Assembly: GCA_964584255.1 (NCBI GenBank)
Contig: CAZOZM010000013.1
Location: 1 to 50,098 of the forward strand
Origin: UBA3775 sp964584255
GTDB lineage: Bacteria; Bacillota; Clostridia; Lachnospirales; Lachnospiraceae
Length of the DNA: 50,098 bases
Reading direction: 5' to 3'
Position numbers and translations under genes: made by a program
Part shown: one piece after another, positions 43,472-50,098 of the stretch
How positions within the stretch are numbered: the stretch's first letter is position 1
How the letters are laid out: every line of letters starts with the position of its first letter
Notes under the pieces: model-generated
Databases searched by the model: none
What the model saw: the letters and a program-made list of their open reading frames with translations, nothing else
What the model was told of the DNA's origin: nothing

Positions 43472-44296
43472 ATGAATAATAAAGAGCTGGCAATTAAAGC
43501 CAATGAAATCAGAAAAAGTATTGTAACGGCCGTTCACAGTGCAAAGTCCGGACATCCGGGCGGTTCATTATCAGCGGCAGACATTTTTACCTTTTTATAT
43601 TTTGAAGAAATGAATATTGATCCTGAAAATCCTAAGATGAAGGATCGTGACCGTTTTGTACTTTCAAAAGGCCATGTAGCACCGGGATACTATTCAGCGC
43701 TTGCGGAGAGAGGATTTTTCCCAAAAGAGGATCTTCTTACACTCCGTCATACAGGTTCATATCTCCAGGGACATCCTGACATGAAGCATATTCCGGGAGT
43801 GGATATGTCGAGCGGATCTCTCGGACAGGGCCTTTCATGTGCGGCAGGAATGGCAGCGGGCCTTAAATATGACAACAGTGATGCAAGAGTTTACTGTCTT
43901 CTTGGTGATGGTGAGATTCAGGAAGGTCAGATTTGGGAAGCGGCAATGTGGTCAGGTCACAAAAAGCTTGATAACCTTTGCGTAATCGTAGACAATAACA
44001 ATCTTCAGATTGACGGTCCGATTGATAAGGTATGCTCTCCATATCCTATCGATAAGAAGTTTGAAGCCTTTAATTTCCATGTAATCAATGTAGACGGAAA
44101 TGATTTTGATCAGCTCCGCAAGGCTTTTGAAGAAGCAAGAAATACTAAGGGAATGCCTACGGCAATTGTAGCAAAGACAATTAAGGGCAAGGGAGTGTCG
44201 TTTATGGAAAACAATGCAGGATGGCATGGAAAAGCTCCTAATGACGAAGAATATGCAGTGGCAATGGCCGACTTAGAGAAAGCAGGTAATCAATAA
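43472..44296 (+). CDS. Transketolase, N-terminal (thiamine diphosphate-binding) subunit
   Basis: This 274-aa protein corresponds to the first third of transketolase. It has SAKSGHPGGSLSAADI, DRFVLSKGHVAPGYYSALAERG, HPDMKHIPGVDMSSGSLGQG and the TPP motif GDGEIQEGQIWEAA ending in NN (DNNNLQIDG). Transketolase moves two-carbon units in the non-oxidative pentose phosphate pathway. Many Clostridia split it into two genes. AATAAGGAGCAGAC precedes the ATG. The stop overlaps the start of the second subunit by one base, so the two are co-translated. Confidence 0.94.
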   Translation: MNNKELAIKANEIRKSIVTAVHSAKSGHPGGSLSAADIFTFLYFEEMNIDPENPKMKDRDRFVLSKGHVAPGYYSALAERGFFPKEDLLTLRHTGSYLQGHPDMKHIPGVDMSSGSLGQGLSCAAGMAAGLKYDNSDARVYCLLGDGEIQEGQIWEAAMWSGHKKLDNLCVIVDNNNLQIDGPIDKVCSPYPIDKKFEAFNFHVINVDGNDFDQLRKAFEEARNTKGMPTAIVAKTIKGKGVSFMENNAGWHGKAPNDEEYAVAMADLEKAGNQ

Positions 44297-45240
44297 TGGC
44301 AGATGTAAAGAAAATCGCAACAAGAGAAAGCTATGGTAATGCGCTGGCAGAACTTGGTAAGGAACATGAAGACGTTATTGTACTTGATGCAGATCTTGCA
44401 GGCGCAACAAAAACAAGTACGTTTATGAAGGCATTTCCGGAACGTCATTGGGACTGTGGAATTGCAGAATCAAATATGGCAGGTATTGCAGCAGGTCTTT
44501 CCACAACAGGAAAGGTACCTTTCATAAGTTCCTTTGCCATGTTTGCATCAGGACGTGCTTTTGAACAGGTTCGTAACTCAATAGGATATCCTCATCTTAA
44601 TGTAAAAATCGGAGCGACTCACGCAGGAATTTCCGTTGGTGAAGACGGAGCAACACATCAGTGTCTTGAGGATCTTGCTCTTATGAGAGAGATTCCGGGA
44701 ATGGTTGTAATTAATCCTTCCGATGACATTGAGGCAAAGGCGGCCGTTAAGGCTGCTTATGAAATAGAAGGTCCTGTATATCTCAGATTCGGAAGACTTG
44801 CGGTTCCTGTAATAAATGATAATGCGGATTACAAATTTGAGGTTGGAAAAGGAATTGTTTTAAGGGAAGGAAGCGATGTGACTATTTTCGCAACCGGTCT
44901 TGAAGTAAGTCCTGCTCTTGAAGCGGCAGAAATGCTTGAAAAAGATGGAATTTCAGCGGAAGTAATCAATATTCATACAATCAAACCGATAGACAGCGAG
45001 CTTATTGTAAAGTCGGCTTTAAAGACCGGAAAGGTTGTTACGGCTGAGGAACATTTTGTAAATGGCGGTCTTGGAAGTGCGGTTTGTGAGGTACTCTCAG
45101 AAGCAGCACCGACAAAGGTTCTCCGTATCGGTGTATATGACAGATTTGGTGAATCAGGTCCTGCCGGAGAACTCATTCACAAATATGAACTTGATGCAGA
45201 AGGAATCTACAAAAAGGTTAAGGAATTTGCAGCAAAGTAA
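44296..45240 (+). CDS. Transketolase, C-terminal (pyrimidine-binding) subunit
   Basis: The 314-aa partner subunit has the pyrimidine-binding domain (RESYGNALAELGKEHEDVIVLDADLAG, GIAESNMAGIAAGLSTTG with the catalytic Glu, ATHAGISVGEDGATHQ, MREIPGMVVINPSDDIE) and the C-terminal domain (VTAEEHFVNGGLGSAVCEV). It forms the active enzyme with the gene before it. A hairpin that may end transcription lies 38 bp after the stop. Confidence 0.94.
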   Translation: MADVKKIATRESYGNALAELGKEHEDVIVLDADLAGATKTSTFMKAFPERHWDCGIAESNMAGIAAGLSTTGKVPFISSFAMFASGRAFEQVRNSIGYPHLNVKIGATHAGISVGEDGATHQCLEDLALMREIPGMVVINPSDDIEAKAAVKAAYEIEGPVYLRFGRLAVPVINDNADYKFEVGKGIVLREGSDVTIFATGLEVSPALEAAEMLEKDGISAEVINIHTIKPIDSELIVKSALKTGKVVTAEEHFVNGGLGSAVCEVLSEAAPTKVLRIGVYDRFGESGPAGELIHKYELDAEGIYKKVKEFAAK

Positions 45241-45277
45241 TATATAGGATTAATTAATATTAAAGAGTGAAAGAAAA

Positions 45278-45312
45278 ATGGCGGTATATGATTTATATGC
45301 CGCCATATTTTA
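45278..45312 (+). terminator. Probable terminator after the transketolase genes
   Basis: ATGGCGGTATA pairs with TATGCCGCCAT (one mismatch) around TGATTTA, followed by ATTTTAG. The T tract is short, so efficiency may be low. Confidence 0.6.
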
Positions 45313-45441
45313 GATGAATAAAATCTACATAGATTATGAAATCAGGGTGAACAGCTGTTTTGTGCGACGTGTCGTAAAGTCATGGCTTTTGCTGTGGGGA
45401 TACAGACATGTCCATCGAATTTATGCAGAATGAGGTGCTGG

Positions 45442-46932
45442 ATGAAGATTGATATACCGGAAAAAGTGGAATTTATAATTAAACTGCTTGAAGCTGCCGG
45501 ATTTGAGGCATATGCCGTCGGAGGATGTGTAAGAGACAGCCTGCTTGGCAGAAAACCTAAAGACTGGGATATAACCACCAACGCATTTCCGGAACAGGTT
45601 AAGGAAATCTTTCACCATACTATAGATACCGGAATTGAGCATGGTACGGTTACGGTTATGCTTAACCGGGAAGGATTTGAAGTTACGACCTATCGTATTG
45701 ACGGAAAATATGAAGACAACAGACATCCGTCAGAGGTTCTTTTTACGAGGAATCTGGCTGACGATCTTTTGAGACGTGACTTCACCATTAATGCAATGGC
45801 TTATAATCCGGAAAAGGGATTGGTGGACATTTTTAACGGAAGGGAAGACCTTGAAAACAGGATAATAAGAGCAGTCGGAGATCCGGTGAAACGATTTTCG
45901 GAAGATGCACTCAGAATAATGAGAGCTGTACGTTTTTCATCCGTTTTGGGATTTGATATAGAAGAAGAGACCGGAAAAGCGATGAAGAGTCTTGCGAAGA
46001 ATCTTTCGGGCATAAGTGCAGAAAGAGTAAGGGAAGAACTTGTAAAACTGGTTATGGGTATGCATCCGGAAAGGCTTTTTACGGCATATGACTCAGGAAT
46101 AACGAAAGTTGTTTTTCCTGAATGGGACAGAATGACGGAAACCAAAATGCTGTTTTGTAATGGTGAAATGAGCTATGCGGAATATACTATAAACACGGTG
46201 AAGATACTCAGGTTTATCACTGCTGAGGAAGAAAAAGGGCTCAGCTTTGAAAAAGAGCAGATAACGGATGATGCGGAAAACAGTAGTATTCTTAGCCGTT
46301 TTAAGGGTGAGAACGGAAAAACAGCGGAGTGGATATGCAGAAATTTTGACAGCATGGATTCGTGGAGCGAGAAACAGAAACAGACACTGACTCTTGCGGC
46401 TCTGCTGCATTGTATATCCGGTCCGGAGTGTGTAAGCGGCGAAACCGAAGATGAGGTTTATAAAAAGTCAGCCGAAAAAGCCGTCATTATTTTAAGGCGG
46501 TTAAAATTTGACAATGAGACGATAAAAGAAGTTAAAACCATAGTAAGTCACATGAACGACATAGACAAATATGAATGGCACAAAAATGAAGCATCAGCCA
46601 GGATTGTCGCACACCAAATGGGTGGAGAGGTTTTTCCTATGCTGATGCCTGTATTATGTGCATCCGTTATGGCGGGGGAAGAGGAGCATGTGTCTGAAAG
46701 ACTTGCGAAAGCCGCACACATGAGAGAACTGTTCGATATGCTTGTAGCGGAAAAACAGTGCTTTGCACTTAAACAGCTTGATATAACCGGAAAGGATTTA
46801 ATTAATTTGGGAATTAAACCCGGTCCGGAACTCGGAAGGATTCTAAACGAGCTTCTGGAGGAAGTTATAAGAAACCCTCAGGAAAACTCTTATGAAATCC
46901 TGACTGAAAAGGTTAAAAAAATGATGTGCTAA
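45442..46932 (+). CDS. cca: CCA-adding tRNA nucleotidyltransferase with HD-like C-terminus
   Basis: This 496-aa class II nucleotidyltransferase has the G[GS] motif AVGGCVRDSLLG, the catalytic pair in DWDITTNAF (D41, D43), EVTTYRIDG, RRDFTINAMAYNP and the nucleotide-binding helix RFSEDALRIMRAVRFSS. It adds or repairs the 3' CCA of tRNAs. The C-terminal part (about 255-420) is an HD-like helical region (LTLAALLHCISGPE, with the HD signature not intact). The ATG at 45442 follows GAGGTG; an in-frame start at 45382 has no support. Its 3' end overlaps the convergent HAD gene by 4 bp. Confidence 0.92.
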   Translation: MKIDIPEKVEFIIKLLEAAGFEAYAVGGCVRDSLLGRKPKDWDITTNAFPEQVKEIFHHTIDTGIEHGTVTVMLNREGFEVTTYRIDGKYEDNRHPSEVLFTRNLADDLLRRDFTINAMAYNPEKGLVDIFNGREDLENRIIRAVGDPVKRFSEDALRIMRAVRFSSVLGFDIEEETGKAMKSLAKNLSGISAERVREELVKLVMGMHPERLFTAYDSGITKVVFPEWDRMTETKMLFCNGEMSYAEYTINTVKILRFITAEEEKGLSFEKEQITDDAENSSILSRFKGENGKTAEWICRNFDSMDSWSEKQKQTLTLAALLHCISGPECVSGETEDEVYKKSAEKAVIILRRLKFDNETIKEVKTIVSHMNDIDKYEWHKNEASARIVAHQMGGEVFPMLMPVLCASVMAGEEEHVSERLAKAAHMRELFDMLVAEKQCFALKQLDITGKDLINLGIKPGPELGRILNELLEEVIRNPQENSYEILTEKVKKMMC

Positions 46933-47576
46933 TAATTTAAGATGAAATCGGCTACAGCCTCAGGCGAGTCGGAAACATGGATGGCACCGGCGTTCATAAG
47001 CTCATCGGTGCCGCCAAAACCGTAACTTACACCAAGGGTTCTGATACCGAGAGCACCGGCGCCTTCGACATCATGGAACCGGTCGCCGACCATGAGTATT
47101 TTTGAAATATCCTTTTCCTCACAGAGGGTAAGGGCATATTCCACAACGGCTTTCTTAGTATGACGGAGACCGGAAATGGTATCTGCGGCCACACCGTCGA
47201 AATATTTATCTATACCAAACAGAGCAAGTATCTGTTCCGTAAATTCAATAGGCTTTGATGTTGCAACATAAAGTTTCATTCCATGGGACTTTAAAGTTTC
47301 CAGCATCTTTGTCACACCATCGTAAAGGGCATTTTCTTTCCAGCCGATAACGGAATATCTTTTTCTGTATTCCGCGGTTGCTTTTGCAATATCATCACCG
47401 GTAAAATATTCGGCAAATGAGACGGAAAGAGGAGGCCCTATAAATTTTCTTAAAGAACTCAGATTATCGCAATCTTTAACTCCCATGTTTTTTAAAGCAA
47501 AAGCAACACTTTTGGTAATTCCCTCTTCGGAATTTGTAAGAGTTCCGTCGAGATCAAAAAAAATCGTTGTATACAT
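46929..47576 (-). CDS. HAD hydrolase, phosphoglycolate-phosphatase-like
   Basis: This 215-aa HAD subfamily IA protein has motif I FFDLDGTLTNSEEGI, motif II VATSK, the Lys of motif III in TKKAVVEYAL, and motif IV MVGDRFHDVEGAGALG. The helical cap (about 18-85, with FIGPPLSVSFAEYF) is that of the Gph/PpaX-like group. It removes phosphate from a small metabolite; the substrate is not fixed by sequence. It has a very good promoter on the minus strand. Confidence 0.9.
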   Translation of the reverse strand: MYTTIFFDLDGTLTNSEEGITKSVAFALKNMGVKDCDNLSSLRKFIGPPLSVSFAEYFTGDDIAKATAEYRKRYSVIGWKENALYDGVTKMLETLKSHGMKLYVATSKPIEFTEQILALFGIDKYFDGVAADTISGLRHTKKAVVEYALTLCEEKDISKILMVGDRFHDVEGAGALGIRTLGVSYGFGGTDELMNAGAIHVSDSPEAVADFILNY

Positions 47577-47663
47577 AAATTATCCCCTGTCTGTTATTCG
47601 TAGTTGAGACTTTGGAAGAGTCCGGCTCTGAACATTTGAAAGTCTTTCTTCTACAGGAAATTT

Positions 47664-47692
47664 ATCATAACAAAGTATTATCGGTTTGTCAA
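47664..47692 (-). promoter_or_regulatory. Promoter of the HAD phosphatase gene
   Basis: On the minus strand a consensus TTGACA (47687-47692), a 17-bp spacer and TATGAT (47664-47669) lie 88 bp before the start codon. Confidence 0.7.
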
Positions 47693-47701
47693 ATTAAGCT
47701 G

Positions 47702-48832
47702 CTAAAGATAGTAAGAAATGAGGTTTTGTACAAGCAGGTCCTGCATTTCCCTGCAGTCATATACTTCCGTCAGTTTTTCCTCGATGCGTGCGGGAATCCA
47801 ATTCTTTTTCCCGTTGAAATACATGTTTACGGCTTTCCAGAATTTTTCAGGGAAAAGCATTCTCGAAAACAGAAGATTAAGGTCTCTGTCGCTAAGCGGA
47901 TTAGACCGGAGGTAGGAGTCGATACAGTCCCGGCATACAAAGAAATCACGATTTGTTTTTTCTGAAACTTTTCTGATGAAATGGTATAAATCATATATTT
48001 GAGGACCTATTTTTGCCTTATCGAAATTAAGGATTGCAGTGCCGCCGGAAACCGAGAGAATGTTGTGACCGGAATAGCTTCCGTGGAATGCAGAACCGAA
48101 ACTGACAGCGTCCTCGTGAAGGGAATTGTCATATTCACGATTGAGAAAGGCGCAGGCGGATTCCGCTCGTTCAATATATTCGGGTAAACTCTTTTTGAGA
48201 GAGGCTTCAAAGTTTCCGGGACGTTTCATCTTTTTCAGGTATGAGAGAAGTTTTTTCATTTCAACAATACGTCCTTTAAAGAGCTCAAAAACGGTTCGTG
48301 CTATGTAGGGGTTCTCGCGCACGGAAGAATTTACTTCTGTCAGTGCGTTCGGTGAAGAAGGCGTTTCGGAAGAATTTAGGTTGTCATTTTCCCAGGAAAG
48401 CAGAGTGCCTTCCTTTATGTAATATGGTGTGTTGTCCGTAATGATGGAGGGAGAAGCCTTATATCCCCATAACAGGCGGTGCAGTATTCCGAGGGCTTCG
48501 GCCCCGGCACCTGCTCTTGCCGGATTTTGAAGATCACACTCTTCGCCGTGAAACCAGGTCCTCAGAGTGTAGGTTTCACCATATACACCTTCCGTAACAA
48601 AAAAACCGTCCCGGTTGCGCAGAAATTCATCCGTGAAAATTCCGGAACCATCTTTTATCAGTGATTTTATATCATTTTCAAATATTATTCTGTTCTCTGA
48701 GACTTTTCGTTGTTTAAGGGTTAGAAGTCCCTTGTCGGTTTCCATAAATAAAGCTCCACCGAATTTATAAGACTGAAGAATATTGATATCATACTGATCT
48801 AAAACCACTTTGATTTTGTCATCTGCTCCCAT
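47702..48832 (-). CDS. CotS-family protein kinase-like (APH fold) protein
   Basis: This 376-aa protein has the aminoglycoside phosphotransferase/CotS fold. The catalytic loop region reads FGSAFHGSYSGHNIL and the metal-binding segment reads TAILNFDKAKIGPQIYDLYHFIRK, as in spore-coat CotS/YutH-like proteins (which have HGD and IDFD). The usual catalytic Asp after HG is replaced by Ser (HGS), and the N-terminal lobe carries TLKQRK. It may be a weak kinase or a pseudokinase. GGAGGTGCTT fits the ATG at 48832; a TTG 12 bases upstream overlaps that site. Such genes usually occur in spore formers. Confidence 0.75.
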   Translation of the reverse strand: MGADDKIKVVLDQYDINILQSYKFGGALFMETDKGLLTLKQRKVSENRIIFENDIKSLIKDGSGIFTDEFLRNRDGFFVTEGVYGETYTLRTWFHGEECDLQNPARAGAGAEALGILHRLLWGYKASPSIITDNTPYYIKEGTLLSWENDNLNSSETPSSPNALTEVNSSVRENPYIARTVFELFKGRIVEMKKLLSYLKKMKRPGNFEASLKKSLPEYIERAESACAFLNREYDNSLHEDAVSFGSAFHGSYSGHNILSVSGGTAILNFDKAKIGPQIYDLYHFIRKVSEKTNRDFFVCRDCIDSYLRSNPLSDRDLNLLFSRMLFPEKFWKAVNMYFNGKKNWIPARIEEKLTEVYDCREMQDLLVQNLISYYL

Positions 48833-48973
48833 AAGCACCTCCAAGGAAATTATAAAGACAGATTGTCTATTGAATTATATGTTTGGCATGTGAAAAAATG
48901 ACATGATAAATGACATACAAATCTTTATAAATGGTGAGAAGGCGGGATTGGCAGAAATTCTGTAAAAAAGTAC

Positions 48974-49002
48974 TTGACGAAGTGGGAAAAAACGAGTATC
49001 TT
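48974..49002 (+). promoter_or_regulatory. Promoter of the perR-like gene
   Basis: TTGACG (48974-48979), a 17-bp spacer and TATCTT (48997-49002) lie 34 bp before the start codon. An operator-like element begins 4 bp after the -10. Confidence 0.6.
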
Positions 49003-49005
49003 AAA

Positions 49006-49027
49006 ATAGAAATGATTACTGATTTAG
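49006..49027 (+). promoter_or_regulatory. PerR operator-like element at the regulator's own promoter
   Basis: A 22-bp element beginning ATAGAAATGA and ending TTACTGATTTAG agrees at 18 of 22 positions with the element at 49452-49473 before the rubrerythrin gene. Both lie immediately downstream of a -10 hexamer, a repressor position. Confidence 0.65.
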
Positions 49028-49036
49028 GAGGTGCGC

Positions 49037-49444
49037 ATGAATTATTCGGCTCAAAGAGACTGCATAGTGAACTTTCTTATGGGAACAAAAGCTCATCCTA
49101 CGGCGGAAACTGTTTATGAGAATGTAAAACTGGCATTTCCGAGGATTAGTCTCGGAACCGTGTACAGAAATCTTAATCAGCTCGTGGAACGTGGAGAGAT
49201 ACAAAAGCTTTCCTGTGGTGACGGCCTTGAAAGATTCGATTATACGGCAGCTTTTCACCCGCATTTCTTCTGCAGGGCATGTCATTCGCTGAGTGATGTA
49301 AGTATGCCGTATATGTCAAATCTTGACGAACTTTTCGGCATGGGTTTCGGCGGAAATGTGGAGGGCCACTCGTTGATGTATTATGGTGTGTGTGAAAAAT
49401 GCAAAAACTTAGAAAAAACACTTGACACACATGAAAGCATATGA
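49037..49444 (+). CDS. perR: Fur family regulator, PerR-like
   Basis: This 135-aa protein has the Fur winged helix (about 1-75: HPTAETVYENVKLAFPRISLGTVYRNLNQLVERGEI) and a dimerisation domain with FHPHFFCRACHSLSDV and GVCEKCKNLE, the two CxxC pairs of the structural zinc site, plus His residues for the regulatory metal. PerR, rather than Fur, is favoured by the rubrerythrin gene directly downstream, a usual peroxide-response target. AGGAGGTGCGC fits the ATG at 49037. The rubrerythrin promoter begins inside its last codons. Confidence 0.87.
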   Translation: MNYSAQRDCIVNFLMGTKAHPTAETVYENVKLAFPRISLGTVYRNLNQLVERGEIQKLSCGDGLERFDYTAAFHPHFFCRACHSLSDVSMPYMSNLDELFGMGFGGNVEGHSLMYYGVCEKCKNLEKTLDTHESI

Positions 49445-49450
49445 TATAAA
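49422..49450 (+). promoter_or_regulatory. Promoter of the rubrerythrin gene
   Basis: A consensus TTGACA (49422-49427), a 17-bp spacer and TATAAA (49445-49450). The -35 lies inside the 3' end of the perR-like gene, so rubrerythrin has its own transcript of about 100 nt leader. Confidence 0.75.
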
Positions 49451-49451
49451 A

Positions 49452-49473
49452 ATAGTAACAGTTACTGATTTAG
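49452..49473 (+). promoter_or_regulatory. PerR operator-like element at the rubrerythrin promoter
   Basis: It contains AGTAACAGTTACT (49454-49466), a perfect 13-bp palindrome, and ends in TTACTGATTTAG as does the element at 49006-49027. It starts one base after the -10, so a bound repressor would block initiation. Confidence 0.7.
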
Positions 49474-49551
49474 CAACTGACTCTAAAAGAGTACACTGAA
49501 CCGTTTTAAGAAAACGGAAAAAATAAAAACAAATAAAAAGGAGAAAAAATT

Positions 49552-50097
49552 ATGGCAAAATGGGTTTGTTCAGTATGTGGTTATGTTCATGAGGGAGATG
49601 AAGCTCCGGAAGTATGTCCGGTATGCAAGGTTCCTGCAGAGAAGTTCAATAAGGTTAACGAGGACGAAAAAACTTGGGCAGCAGAGCATGTTATCGGAGT
49701 TGCTTCAGATGTTTCAGAAGATATTAAGAAAGATCTCAGAGCCAACTTTGAAGGCGAGTGTTCAGAAGTAGGAATGTACCTTGCAATGGCAAGAGTTGCA
49801 TATCGTGAAGGATATCCGGAAATAGGAATGTATTACGAGAAAGCAGCATATGAAGAAGCAGAGCATGCAGCAAAATTTGCAGAATTACTTGGTGAGGTTG
49901 TAACAAACAGCACAAAGAAGAATCTTCAGCTCAGAGTAGATGCTGAATTCGGAGCAACTGCCGGTAAGACTGATCTTGCAAAGAGAGCAAAGGCAGCCAA
50001 TCTTGATGCAATCCATGACACGGTTCATGAAATGGCTCGTGATGAAGCACGACACGGCAAAGCATTCGAAGGTCTGCTGAAGCGTTATTTCGGCTAA
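49552..50097 (+). CDS. Reverse rubrerythrin (rubredoxin-first), peroxide reductase
   Basis: This 181-aa protein begins with a rubredoxin-like domain (VCSVCGYVHEG and VCPVCKVP, four iron-binding Cys). A four-helix di-iron domain follows with the Glu/His ligand segments GECSEVGMYLAM, YEEAEHAAKFAE, and ARDEARHGKAFEGLL. Classical rubrerythrin has the rubredoxin at the end; this order is the reverse type known from Clostridia, where it reduces H2O2 or O2 using NADH-derived electrons. AAAAAGGAGAAAAAATT precedes the ATG, and codon use is that of a highly expressed gene. The gene is complete, ending in TAA one base before the window ends. Confidence 0.93.
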   Translation: MAKWVCSVCGYVHEGDEAPEVCPVCKVPAEKFNKVNEDEKTWAAEHVIGVASDVSEDIKKDLRANFEGECSEVGMYLAMARVAYREGYPEIGMYYEKAAYEEAEHAAKFAELLGEVVTNSTKKNLQLRVDAEFGATAGKTDLAKRAKAANLDAIHDTVHEMARDEARHGKAFEGLLKRYFG

Positions 50098-50098
50098 T

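Overview
The window looks like a chromosomal segment of a Gram-positive anaerobe of the Clostridia, most likely Lachnospiraceae (Butyrivibrio/Roseburia-like). The supporting signs are moderately AT-rich DNA, strong GGAGG-type ribosome binding sites with frequent GTG/TTG starts, Thr/Pro-rich wall-spanning linkers, a CotS-family kinase, reverse-type rubrerythrin with PerR, YugP, split transketolase and a tandem glycine riboswitch. The genus is inferred from protein style, not from a marker gene. No rRNA, tRNA, CRISPR array, insertion sequence or phage module was recognised.

Layout. 1-990 is a decayed or mosaic stretch: a truncated secreted protein, a few very small ORFs and a palindrome. 991-2177 holds a TetR regulator and an alkyltransferase-like protein. 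2304-7406 holds a two-component system divergent from an ABC-2 exporter. 7408-8704 holds a LytTR-PAS regulator, repeated TTGTCACA-type sites and a probable structured RNA with terminator. 8870-12690 holds DUF2752, MBOAT, SGNH and hexapeptide acetyltransferase genes, probably for envelope or polysaccharide acetylation. 12768-14542 is a tandem glycine riboswitch with an AGCS amino-acid/sodium symporter. 14881-24451 is a signalling block: REC-GGDEF*-EAL phosphodiesterase, sugar-type binding lipoprotein, large hybrid histidine kinase, HPt, membrane-anchored C39-like peptidase and PncC. 24654-26345 holds an isolated hypB, yugP and a small acidic protein. 26496-31390 is a LacI-controlled galactoside locus (MelB-type symporter, GH42 beta-galactosidase). 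31455-39402 is a complete phosphate regulon: pstSCAB-phoU, a Na/Pi cotransporter and phoP-phoR. 39515-42087 is a GH13 glucosidase divergent from an AraC regulator. 42232-50097 is mostly housekeeping: a rhodanese-TtcA fusion, transketolase halves, CCA-adding enzyme, HAD phosphatase, CotS-like kinase, PerR and rubrerythrin.

How the genes may work together. The most interesting proposal is a sugar-responsive phosphorelay feeding c-di-GMP turnover. A solute-binding lipoprotein with no permease sits immediately upstream of a Cache-PAS-GGDEF*-GAF-HisKA-REC kinase, then a free HPt protein, and the only nearby response regulator with an enzymatic output is a REC-EAL protein whose EAL catalytic residues are intact. 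A transmembrane C39-like cysteine peptidase follows HPt and could be a surface effector.

Four regulatory circuits can be read directly from repeated DNA motifs: PhoP boxes with identical geometry at pstS and the Na/Pi gene; a 22-bp element just downstream of the -10 of both perR and the rubrerythrin gene; GTAAA-type operators around the LacI/MelB locus; and TTGTCACA elements around the LytTR gene and the structured RNA. Promoter and operator calls come from reading by eye and have not been scored by any model.
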